A stretch of 64,000 bases of DNA from Lachnospiraceae bacterium. GTDB taxonomy: Bacteria > Bacillota > Clostridia > Lachnospirales > Lachnospiraceae. The translations under genes and the position numbers were made by a program. The stretch lies in contig CAAGMZ010000026.1 of the NCBI GenBank assembly GCA_900771195.1, positions 18,354-82,353 on the forward strand, written 5' to 3'. Positions 1 to 6,363 of the stretch are shown in pieces; the first letter of the stretch is position 1; each line of letters begins with the position of its first letter. Below the pieces are notes generated by a model. That model was not told where the DNA came from and did not search any database. It saw only the letters and a program-made list of their open reading frames with translations.

Positions 1-171
1 CTTGGAAAACCGGGTGCGACACTTACGGTTGCACTCTATGTATACGCCAAGGAAGAGGGAGAATTCGGCGTTGCCTTTGCAATAGCAGCGATTCTTATGA
101 TACTGACAATTCTTATCAATCTGTCGGCAAGTGCCGTACAGAAACATTTTCAGAAAAGGAGGAGCCTATGA
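1..171 (+). CDS. pstA: Phosphate ABC transporter permease PstA, C-terminal end (partial)
   Basis: The reading frame is open from base 1 and ends at TGA 169-171, giving 56 residues with one hydrophobic helix (AIAAILMILTILINL) and a short basic tail. That is the end expected of an inner-membrane permease. The identity rests on context: the stop overlaps the start of pstB (ATGA at 168-171) and phoU follows, which is the standard pst operon order. PstA with PstC forms the membrane channel for high-affinity phosphate uptake. The 5' part lies outside the window, so the full domain cannot be checked. Confidence 0.85.
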   Translation, partial: LGKPGATLTVALYVYAKEEGEFGVAFAIAAILMILTILINLSASAVQKHFQKRRSL

Positions 172-923
172 GTACAATTATCAAGGCAGAGGAGCTCTGT
201 CTTTACTATGGTGACCACAAGGCACTCAATAATATTAACATTGACATTGACAAGAACTGTATCACAGCTCTTATAGGACCCTCCGGATGCGGTAAGTCAA
301 CCTTTCTTAAGACTTTGAACCGCATGAATGATCTGGTGCCCGGTGTAAAAATAACGGGAAAGGTCACTTACAATGACAATGACATTTATGCCAAAAATGT
401 AGACGTCAACGAGCTGAGAAAAAATGTGGGAATGGTGTTCCAGAAGCCCAATCCGTTTCCCATGAGCATCTATGACAACATCGCTTACGGACCACGTACC
501 CACGGCATCAAATCAAGAGCGAAGTTAGACGAGATTGTTGAGAATGCACTTCGTGACGCTGCAATCTGGGATGAGGTTAAGGACAGACTGAAGAAAAATG
601 CACTCGGCCTTTCCGGCGGGCAGCAGCAGAGACTCTGCATAGCCAGGGCACTTGCAGTACAGCCCGAGGTGATTCTGATGGATGAGCCCACATCGGCCCT
701 TGACCCCATATCAACGTCACATATTGAGGACCTGGCAATCAAATTAAAGGACAAATACACTATAGTAATAGTCACGCATAACATGCAGCAGGCAGTGAGA
801 ATTTCCGACAACACGGCATTCTTTTTGCTGGGTGAGCTGGTTGAATACGGCGATACGGAAAAGATGTTCTCAAAGCCTCATGACAAACGTACCGAAGATT
901 ATATTTCAGGGAGGTTCGGATGA
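168..923 (+). CDS. pstB: Phosphate ABC transporter ATP-binding protein PstB
   Basis: This 251-residue protein is the normal length for PstB, the cytoplasmic ATPase that powers phosphate import through PstA/PstC. Visible motifs in order are Walker A GPSGCGKST (about residue 38), the Q-loop region MVFQKPNPFPMS typical of PstB, the ABC signature LSGGQQQR (about 150), Walker B VILMDEP and the H-loop VTHN. It starts at ATG 168, overlapping the pstA stop by four bases, with AGGAGG just upstream inside pstA. Its stop overlaps the phoU start, so the three genes are translationally coupled. Confidence 0.97.
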   Translation: MSTIIKAEELCLYYGDHKALNNINIDIDKNCITALIGPSGCGKSTFLKTLNRMNDLVPGVKITGKVTYNDNDIYAKNVDVNELRKNVGMVFQKPNPFPMSIYDNIAYGPRTHGIKSRAKLDEIVENALRDAAIWDEVKDRLKKNALGLSGGQQQRLCIARALAVQPEVILMDEPTSALDPISTSHIEDLAIKLKDKYTIVIVTHNMQQAVRISDNTAFFLLGELVEYGDTEKMFSKPHDKRTEDYISGRFG

Positions 924-1594
924 TGAGAGACCAGTATGAGAAACAGCTTTTGGAACTTAATAAATCTATGATGGAGATGGGAGGTCTCTGTGAAGACGCC
1001 ATTACCATTGCAGTTCAGGCGCTCCATGAGGATAATCCTGAGCTTGCCGCACAGGTAGCTGAAATAGACTCTAAGATTGACAGATTAGAGCGGGATATAG
1101 AAGCCCAGTGCATGAGGCTTCTCCTCAAGCAGCAGCCTGTTGCAAGGGATTTGAGAGCCGTATCCGCAGCTCTTAAGATGGTTACGGATATGGAGCGAAT
1201 AGGAGACCAGGCTGAGGATATAGTCGAGATTCTGCCGTACCTTAAGCAGTGCGACGGAAAAGAAATGATGGTAATCTATGAGATGGAGAAGGCTGTAATA
1301 CATATGGTTACGGCAAGCATAGATGCTTACGTGCGCCAGAATACCGTCATTGCCGAGCAGGTAATAGCAGATGATGATTATGTGGACACTCTTTTTGACA
1401 AGAGTAAAAAAGCGCTCATCGACCTTATCGCAGCAGACCCTGCCAACGGAGAATGTGCCATTGATCTTCTGATGGTCTGCAAGTATCTTGAGAGAATCGG
1501 AGACCATGCGACGAATGTTGCAGAGTGGGTTATCTTCTCGGTTGTGGGTGAGCATACGAAGGAGAGTCCGGACCAGAAAATGCCGTCAAAGTAA
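920..1594 (+). CDS. phoU: Phosphate signalling protein PhoU
   Basis: This 224-residue protein consists of the two PhoU helical repeats; the paired motifs ERIGDQAEDIVE (near residue 90) and ERIGDHATNVAEW (near 190) are the metal-binding signature of each repeat. PhoU is a cytoplasmic peripheral protein that couples the Pst transporter to phosphate signalling and restrains uptake. The start ATG 920 overlaps the pstB stop; an ATG three bases later is equally possible. It closes the pst operon. No clear intrinsic terminator is visible between it and the tRNA gene 70 bases downstream, although a separate tRNA promoter is present. Confidence 0.96.
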   Translation: MMRDQYEKQLLELNKSMMEMGGLCEDAITIAVQALHEDNPELAAQVAEIDSKIDRLERDIEAQCMRLLLKQQPVARDLRAVSAALKMVTDMERIGDQAEDIVEILPYLKQCDGKEMMVIYEMEKAVIHMVTASIDAYVRQNTVIAEQVIADDDYVDTLFDKSKKALIDLIAADPANGECAIDLLMVCKYLERIGDHATNVAEWVIFSVVGEHTKESPDQKMPSK

Positions 1595-1621
1595 GTTTGT
1601 TGTAACTTTTAAAAAAAAAGC

Positions 1622-1650
1622 TTGCATTGTGCCGCGGATTATAGTATTAT
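1622..1650 (+). promoter_or_regulatory. Promoter of tRNA-Pro(AGG)
   Basis: TTGCAT (1622-1627), a 17-base spacer and TATTAT (1645-1650) form a sigma-A-like promoter ending 14 bases before the mature tRNA. The same TTGCAT/TATTAT pair with 17-base spacing precedes the other proline tRNA at 2403-2431 on the minus strand, and the bases around the -35 box are nearly identical, suggesting that gene and promoter were duplicated together. Confidence 0.75.
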
Positions 1651-1664
1651 AGTCAGCGTGGCAA

Positions 1665-1738
1665 CGATGCGTGGCTCAGCTTGGTAGAGCGCTACGTTAG
1701 GGACGTAGAGGTCGCAGGTTCAAATCCTGTCGCATCGA
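1665..1738 (+). tRNA. tRNA-Pro, anticodon AGG
   Basis: The 74-base cloverleaf folds cleanly: acceptor CGATGCG (1665-1671) pairs with CGCATCG (1731-1737), D arm GCTC/GAGC, anticodon stem CTACG/CGTAG with loop TTAGGGA, and a T arm with TTCAAAT loop. The C1-G72 pair and the G35 G36 G37 A38 context are those of proline tRNA. The anticodon at 1699-1701 is AGG. The CCA end is not encoded. An A at the wobble position is rare in bacterial proline tRNAs and would normally be deaminated to inosine. The same gene skeleton occurs at 2320-2393 with anticodon CGG. Confidence 0.93.
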
Positions 1739-1747
1739 CTGAGTATT

Positions 1748-1775
1748 CCCCCGATGATATCGGGGGATTTTTTTT
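1748..1775 (+). terminator. Intrinsic terminator of tRNA-Pro(AGG)
   Basis: A perfect 8-bp stem CCCCCGAT/ATCGGGGG with a three-base loop is followed by A and eight T residues, ten bases after the tRNA. Confidence 0.93.
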
Positions 1776-2199
1776 ATGCAATCCGGTGAGTATCTTCAGG
1801 AGAACAGATAAGAAATGGGGAGTTAAGGTTGTTTATCGGAGAATTGTTGTATTTTTTCAAAGATTTTAATAGGATTCCGCTTCAATCGGATATGTGGTTC
1901 AGATAATCCTCAGTTTTTTAGCTATTATTATCTTATTTTGTTATTGATTTTACATTAGTTTTGAGGTGTTTTGATGACGGGAGTAAGATAAAGATGCTTA
2001 TTTCCGGAAGTTCTATCTTATTTTCTAAACAAATCAAATCACAAAAGATACAATCTGCTGAAATTTCACAGATAAAAATATTATCCAAACAAATCTTATC
2101 GGAAATGTGCCGGTGCTGCGAAAAATCCTCGGAAAATCACAGCTATGTGTGCTTCGGTCTTTTGGCCAGAGACGGAATACGCCCTGAACAGCCGGCATC
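1776..2199. other. Non-coding, AT-rich stretch rich in TTATCT-like words
   Basis: No convincing gene is seen between the two proline tRNAs. An open frame at 1961-2245 has no ribosome binding site, runs through the minus-strand tRNA terminator and has a composition unlike its neighbours. The stretch contains repeated words such as TCTTATTTT, TAAGATAAAG and CTTATCGGAAA in both orientations. Similar words also occur in 59961-60321. Confidence 0.5.
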
Positions 2200-2224
2200 A
2201 AAAAAAGAACCATTGCGGTTCTTA
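2200..2224 (-). terminator. Intrinsic terminator, minus strand
   Basis: Read on the minus strand, AAGAACC-GCAAT-GGTTCTT is followed by a run of T (A2201-A2205 on the plus strand). It lies downstream of tRNA-Pro(CGG) and would end its transcript. A near twin, AAGAACC-GTAAA-GGTTCTT followed by T, lies on the plus strand at 59938-59960. Confidence 0.7.
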
Positions 2225-2250
2225 AGGAATTCCCGAGCTATATAATACAG

Positions 2251-2309
2251 CTGTGAAATGATTATCTGAGGCAGCAAAAACACCTGAGCTCAAATAATTA
2301 TTTTACAGC
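2251..2309 (-). repeat. Imperfect inverted repeat with AT-rich arms, next to tRNA-Pro(CGG)
   Basis: The 21-base arms 2251-2271 and 2289-2309 (ending ATTATTTTACAGC) pair with three mismatches or wobbles around an 17-base loop. The arm sequence GCTGTAAAATAATTATTT is nearly the same as the outer arms of the structured repeats at 59803-59927 and 60322-60449 and as the rpsR terminator at 42158-42193. The branched core of the large repeats is absent here. It lies 10 bases 3' of tRNA-Pro(CGG). Confidence 0.65.
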
Positions 2310-2319
2310 CTTACATAAA

Positions 2320-2393
2320 TCGGCGCGACAGGATTCGAACCTGCGACCTCTGCGTCCCGAACGCAGCGCTCTACCAAGCTGAGCCACGCGCCG
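2320..2393 (-). tRNA. tRNA-Pro, anticodon CGG
   Basis: On the minus strand the 74-base cloverleaf has acceptor CGGCGCG/CGCGCCG, D arm GCTC/GAGC, anticodon stem CTGCG/CGCAG with loop TTCGGGA (anticodon CGG, decoding CCG) and a TTCGAAT T loop. C1-G72 marks proline tRNA. CCA is not encoded. It differs from the AGG gene at 1665-1738 mainly in compensated stem positions and the anticodon, and the two genes converge. Confidence 0.95.
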
Positions 2394-2402
2394 TCAACCC
2401 AT

Positions 2403-2431
2403 ATAATACAACAGCTTGGTGCACAATGCAA
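2403..2431 (-). promoter_or_regulatory. Promoter of tRNA-Pro(CGG)
   Basis: On the minus strand TTGCAT (2426-2431), 17 bases and TATTAT (2403-2408) stand 9 bases upstream of the tRNA. It is back to back with the ybaK-type gene promoter at 2447-2475. Confidence 0.75.
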
Positions 2432-2446
2432 GAGTTTTTTGAATTC

Positions 2447-2475
2447 TTGCAAATATCCGTTATAGTGGGTATAAT
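2447..2475 (+). promoter_or_regulatory. Promoter of the YbaK-family gene
   Basis: TTGCAA (2447-2452), a 17-base spacer and TATAAT (2470-2475) predict a transcript start near 2482. This rules out the upstream ATG at 2426 as the translation start and supports ATG 2510. Confidence 0.85.
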
Positions 2476-2509
2476 GAATGAAAAAATTACAATAAGGAGT
2501 TGCGGTTAT

Positions 2510-2977
2510 ATGTCACTTGAAAGTGCAGAGAAATATTTGAAAGATAAAGGATTTATGGATCATGTAATTGAGTTTGAGGAGCTGACGGCCACTGTTTCAC
2601 AGGCGGCGGAAGCACTGGGGGTTGAACCGGGAATGATTGCCAAGACCATGTCATTTATTCAGGGGGATAAGACAGTACTTATTCTGACGGAAGGAACGGC
2701 AAAGGTCGATAACAGAAAATACAAAGATGTATTTCATGTGAAGGCAACTATGATTCCGTACGATGAAGTGGAAGAAAAGACAGGACATGCTCCGGGAGGC
2801 GTATGTCCTTTTGGAATAAAAGACGGGGTAGATGTATATCTTGATGTGAGCCTCAGAAAATATGACACAGTCTATCCGGCAGCAGGAAACGACCACAGTG
2901 CCGTAAAGCTAACCATTTCCGAGCTTGAGCAGATAGCAGGGGCTAAGGGCTGGATTGACGTGTGCAAAGAGGATTAA
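2510..2977 (+). CDS. YbaK/EbsC-family prolyl-tRNA editing (deacylase-like) protein
   Basis: The protein of 155 residues is a stand-alone YbaK/aminoacyl-tRNA editing domain. Family members in the cytoplasm hydrolyse mischarged tRNA, typically Cys-tRNA(Pro). Characteristic parts are IAKTMSFI near residue 43, a lysine-containing GTAKVDNRKYK segment, and the glycine-rich GHAPGGVCPFG loop near residue 95 that forms the active-site pocket. ATG 2510 is chosen because AAGGAG (2493-2498) precedes it and a strong promoter lies at 2447-2475. It is monocistronic. Its position beside two proline tRNA genes fits the known substrate of the family, but the exact specificity is inferred. Confidence 0.88.
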   Translation: MSLESAEKYLKDKGFMDHVIEFEELTATVSQAAEALGVEPGMIAKTMSFIQGDKTVLILTEGTAKVDNRKYKDVFHVKATMIPYDEVEEKTGHAPGGVCPFGIKDGVDVYLDVSLRKYDTVYPAAGNDHSAVKLTISELEQIAGAKGWIDVCKED

Positions 2978-3014
2978 GGGGCCATTTGCTGTTACCGTAA
3001 TAGGATTTCGGGAA

Positions 3015-4103
3015 TTAATCTGCTGAAGGAAAAATAATATTTTCCGAAGTATATCCCTTTCTTACATGACGAATCATCCGTTCTATCTGGGGAAGCATAT
3101 TTACGGGACAGAGCATTACAGCCGGATGTGCTTCGGCATAAACCCTGAAAAGTTCATCAGCAAAGCCCTGTCCCATCATTGTAACATTAGAAAAATCGAG
3201 TACGACTTTCTGAAATTCATCAAGACGGTGGCAGATTCGTCTTGCCTGTGAACGGGCTACCGGTTCCCCGGAAATACAGGCTTCTTTTACCGGGATAAGT
3301 GTTTTCACAAAGCCTTCATCCACATCAGAGTAAGTATCAAATATTTTCCCCGCTTTGCGTTCAGTTTCATTTTCAAGCGTCATCATAACCATAGTGCTTT
3401 CCTTCCATAATTTTGATGCATAAGCCGCAAGGTGTGAACGGATAGATTCTGAAGTATTGCTGCACATGTATTTCAAAATAAGAGAATCAGACCACAGTAT
3501 AAAGGAATCAACCATTTTGGATGAAAAGAAAATTCCCTCGCCCGAATGATGGCGTCTGTCACATGTGATTTTTCCTTTATACAGTTCAATTAAAGCATCT
3601 TCGGCACGCGGATGCGCCCATCCGTTATCTCTCATATATTCTGTCAGTGTAAAAAAAACACCTGCCCCATCGTCAGAAATTACCACAGTTGTATTCAGTG
3701 CGTTGCATTGTACAACAATTCCAAGGCGTGTTCCTTTCGAATGTTCTATCGCATTATTCAGAATCTCCGAACAACAGTATTGCCAGATCGAGCGTGCTTT
3801 TTCATTGCAGCCTTTAAGATATGGAGCAATATGGCAATCATACAGGACATCCTCTTCAATGCCTGATTCTTCAAGGGAAACTGAAACCCGATACTCTTTT
3901 TGAATCAGACGATATGGACATTCTTCGCCATATGCAGCTTCAATGATTCCGGCATCTAAAGCCTCCTTCAGGTAGCGTTTTACAGTGGTGACCGAAATTC
4001 CAAAGCTGTCCATTGCCTTCTCTATTACCGCACCATCTCTCTGTGCTATCTTGCGAAGAATATATTTTCTGATTTCCTGTCTTTTTTTTTCAGTAAGTGA
4101 CAT
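3015..4103 (-). CDS. Regulator with N-terminal HTH, GHKL ATPase and DUF4325/STAS-like domain
   Basis: From ATG 4103 (AGGAG upstream) the protein has 362 residues. Residues 1-60 resemble a winged helix that reads a short KRYLKEALD recognition segment. The middle part is a GHKL-type ATPase: N box LNNAIEHS near 115-122 and G1 box SDDGAGVF near 142-149. The C-terminal 90 residues (VVLDFSNVTMMGQGFADEL) match the STAS-like DUF4325 pattern. Such proteins combine DNA binding with an anti-sigma-type ATPase and are thought to be one-component regulators; targets are unknown. An upstream ATG 28 codons earlier lacks a ribosome site and lies in the promoter. A palindrome in the 5' leader (4125-4137) hints at autoregulation. 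Confidence 0.75.
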   Translation of the reverse strand: MSLTEKKRQEIRKYILRKIAQRDGAVIEKAMDSFGISVTTVKRYLKEALDAGIIEAAYGEECPYRLIQKEYRVSVSLEESGIEEDVLYDCHIAPYLKGCNEKARSIWQYCCSEILNNAIEHSKGTRLGIVVQCNALNTTVVISDDGAGVFFTLTEYMRDNGWAHPRAEDALIELYKGKITCDRRHHSGEGIFFSSKMVDSFILWSDSLILKYMCSNTSESIRSHLAAYASKLWKESTMVMMTLENETERKAGKIFDTYSDVDEGFVKTLIPVKEACISGEPVARSQARRICHRLDEFQKVVLDFSNVTMMGQGFADELFRVYAEAHPAVMLCPVNMLPQIERMIRHVRKGYTSENIIFPSAD

Positions 4104-4124
4104 ATGACTCCTATAAAACTTAAA

Positions 4125-4137
4125 TTCGATTATCGAA
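4125..4137. promoter_or_regulatory. Palindrome, possible operator in the leader of the HTH-ATPase gene
   Basis: TTCGATTATCGAA is a 13-base palindrome with one central unpaired base. It lies between the promoter at 4159-4187 and the start codon at 4103, a plausible autoregulatory site for the adjacent DNA-binding protein. Confidence 0.4.
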
Positions 4138-4158
4138 ACTATAATTTTGATATTTGAA

Positions 4159-4187
4159 ATTATATCACTTATTGGCAGAACATACAA
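4159..4187 (-). promoter_or_regulatory. Promoter of the HTH-ATPase gene
   Basis: On the minus strand TTGTAT (4182-4187), 17 bases and a perfect TATAAT (4159-4164). The predicted start near 4152 lies downstream of the longer ORF's first ATG at 4187, supporting the shorter protein start at 4103. Confidence 0.7.
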
Positions 4188-4259
4188 GATGATATTTGAC
4201 TCAGAGATCAGACAGGGTAAATAATCATGTAATTCCGGGCATAAGAGTGAAGAACAGCA

Positions 4260-5249
4260 TTACATCCCCTTCTGCACTATGTTTATAAGCTTCATTCCAT
4301 TCTCATACGCAAAAGCATTTTCAAGCGTCTCCACGGCTATTGCCTGCATGGCTTCTTCGGTGAAAAATCCCATGTGTGAGGTTATAAGCACATTGGGGAA
4401 TGTGGTAAGTCTGGATATTATGTCATCCTGCATTATCTCATTTGATACATCCTCATAGAAAAGGTCATCCTCTTCTTCATAGACATCAAGGGCAACGCCG
4501 CCTATTATGCCTTCCTTAAGACCATCTATCAGGGCAGCAGAGTCTATGAGAGCGCCGCGCGAGGTGTTGGATATGATTACTCCGGGGTGCATAAGATTTA
4601 TTGTATCTCTGTTTATAAGGTGATGAGATTCTTTGGTGAGGGGGCAGTGCAGGGATATGACGTCGCTTTTGGAAAAAAGTTCCTCAAGCGGCACATAAAC
4701 CGCATCCAGATTTTCGTTGGGGTAAAGGTCATAGGCGAGAACCTTCATGTGAAATCCGTTAAAAATATCTATCATTTGCTGGCCTATTTTTCCGGTGCCG
4801 ATGACACCGGCGGTTTTCCCGTAAAGGTCGCGTCCCATGAGACCATTGATGCTCATGTTGAAATCACGGGTCCTGTTGTAGGCACGATGCAGCTTTCTGT
4901 TGACTGTAAGTATGGCAGCCATTGAAAATTCGGCAACGGCAGCGGGGGAATAGCTGGGAACCCTGAGAACCGTCATTCCGAGAGCTCTGGTAGCGTCGAG
5001 GTCCACATTGTTAAAACCCGCACATCTGAGAAGAATCAGTTTTATCCCCATTCCCGAAAGCCTTTCGGCTATTTTTTCCGTTACATAGTCATTTACAAAA
5101 ATACAGACTGCATTGGAGCCCTCAGCAAGAATTACGGTATCGTCGCTTAATCCCGATTCGATAAAGTGTATGGTGCATCCGTATTCTCTGCTGAGAGGTT
5201 CAAACCACAGCCTGTCATAAGGTTTTGTTCCGAAAAAAGCAATCTGCAT
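4260..5249 (-). CDS. D-2-hydroxyacid dehydrogenase (D-lactate dehydrogenase type)
   Basis: The 329-residue protein has the two-domain fold of NAD-dependent D-2-hydroxyacid dehydrogenases. The Rossmann motif GVIGTGKIGQ is at 148-157. The catalytic set is visible: Arg in NTSRGALID (about 231), Glu in DVYEEE (about 258-260) and His in TSHMGFF (about 292). Family enzymes reduce pyruvate or other 2-keto acids with NADH. The pattern and length fit fermentative D-lactate dehydrogenase (LdhA) well, but related 2-hydroxyisocaproate enzymes cannot be excluded. It is transcribed leftwards, between the regulator and hydrolase genes, with its own spacing and no overlap. Confidence 0.9.
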   Translation of the reverse strand: MQIAFFGTKPYDRLWFEPLSREYGCTIHFIESGLSDDTVILAEGSNAVCIFVNDYVTEKIAERLSGMGIKLILLRCAGFNNVDLDATRALGMTVLRVPSYSPAAVAEFSMAAILTVNRKLHRAYNRTRDFNMSINGLMGRDLYGKTAGVIGTGKIGQQMIDIFNGFHMKVLAYDLYPNENLDAVYVPLEELFSKSDVISLHCPLTKESHHLINRDTINLMHPGVIISNTSRGALIDSAALIDGLKEGIIGGVALDVYEEEDDLFYEDVSNEIMQDDIISRLTTFPNVLITSHMGFFTEEAMQAIAVETLENAFAYENGMKLINIVQKGM

Positions 5250-5307
5250 AATCTGATTCTCCTACTCAAAAGTTGATTGTTACAATCAGATTATGTCCTG
5301 AAAATTG

Positions 5308-6249
5308 CTAATTATTCGGAAAATGTTTTTCTGTCCAGTTAAGAATGTCTGAATATACTTCGGAGTTCCCTTTTTCATTCAGTATTTCGTGTCGCATTCC
5401 GGGATAAAGCTTTATCCCGATATCTGTTATTCCGATTTTCACATATTGTTCGTAAACAGTCTGCGGGCCCTTTCCATAAGCTCCCACAGGGTCTTCATCA
5501 CCCGAAAGGATGAGAATGGGGAGTTCTTTCGGTACAGTAACAAGGTTTTTATTCCTGCATACAAAATTTAAAATCTTAAAAAGCGTCCTGTATGCATTGA
5601 CGGAGAATTTAAAGGTACATAACGAATCCTGGTCGTATTTGCGGACTACTGCTCTGTCACTGCATATCCAGTCGCTTGGCGACTTTGCGTCCTTTATTTT
5701 TTTGTTGTAACCGCCGAAGGCGATTTTGTCTATAAGGGGGCTTATGTGGCGGTCCCCGAAAAATACTTTTTCCACATTGGTAAGAAAAATTGCAAGGCCG
5801 GTAACAATGGCAGGCATTACACCGGTGCCGGCGATTATTGCGCCGTCTATTCCATTGCCGTACATGGTCAGGTACTTTCTGAGTATGAATGAGCCCATGC
5901 TGTGTCCAAGAATAAAATATGGAATGCCGGGATATTTTTCCTGAGTCATTTTCTTCAGACGGTGGACATCCCGGACGATAACTGTCTCCGGATGGTCCTT
6001 GGTAAAATACCCCAAATCCTTCTCGGTCGCAGCCGTATGCCCGTGCCCTAAATGGTCCTCACCTACTACAAGAAAACCATTTGATGCAAGAAATTCTGCA
6101 AAAGCATCATATCTTTCAATATACTCCTGCATGCCATGGACAATCTGGAAAACCGCACGGATATTGCCATTGTCCGGCTTCCATGAGCAGGCATGGCATG
6201 TATTTATGCCGTCTCTTGACGGAAAAGTCATTTCTTTCTTAACAGCCAT
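5308..6249 (-). CDS. Alpha/beta hydrolase, monoacylglycerol lipase-like
   Basis: The 313-residue protein is a serine hydrolase of the lysophospholipase/monoacylglycerol lipase group. The oxyanion-region HGMQEYIERY (about 38-47), the nucleophile elbow GHSMG (Ser about 117), an acid in LSGDEDPVG (about 251-253) and His in GMRHEILNE (about 287) form the triad in the correct order. A helical cap lies between residues 140 and 230. No signal peptide is seen, so it should act in the cytoplasm. GGAGG precedes ATG 6249. It is likely monocistronic or followed by the dehydrogenase after a 58-base gap. The physiological ester substrate is unknown. Confidence 0.85.
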   Translation of the reverse strand: MAVKKEMTFPSRDGINTCHACSWKPDNGNIRAVFQIVHGMQEYIERYDAFAEFLASNGFLVVGEDHLGHGHTAATEKDLGYFTKDHPETVIVRDVHRLKKMTQEKYPGIPYFILGHSMGSFILRKYLTMYGNGIDGAIIAGTGVMPAIVTGLAIFLTNVEKVFFGDRHISPLIDKIAFGGYNKKIKDAKSPSDWICSDRAVVRKYDQDSLCTFKFSVNAYRTLFKILNFVCRNKNLVTVPKELPILILSGDEDPVGAYGKGPQTVYEQYVKIGITDIGIKLYPGMRHEILNEKGNSEVYSDILNWTEKHFPNN

Positions 6250-6299
6250 AGTGTATACCTCCGGTTACATAGTGAGTGGCAAAAGGTACTTTTGACACT

Positions 6300-6328
6300 C
6301 GTATAATAAAATATTTTGACATAATCAA
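6300..6328 (-). promoter_or_regulatory. Candidate promoter of the hydrolase gene
   Basis: On the minus strand TTGATT (6323-6328), 17 bases and TATACG (6300-6305). The insertion sequence starts only 35 bases further upstream, so the promoter itself appears spared. Confidence 0.45.
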
Positions 6329-6356
6329 TACTTTTTGTAAAGATTAGGATTTTATT

Positions 6357-6363
6357 TTAATAA
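6357..6363. repeat. Target-site duplication of the insertion sequence, left copy
   Basis: TTAATAA directly precedes the left inverted repeat. The identical heptamer directly follows the right inverted repeat at 7950-7956. Confidence 0.8.

Noticed and set aside
1961..2245. 94-codon plus-strand open frame between the proline tRNAs
   Set aside because: No ribosome site, runs through the minus-strand tRNA terminator, composition of AT-rich noise.
2426..2509. Longer start for the YbaK-family gene
   Set aside because: It lies upstream of a strong promoter (2447-2475), so the transcript cannot include it; ATG 2510 has AAGGAG.
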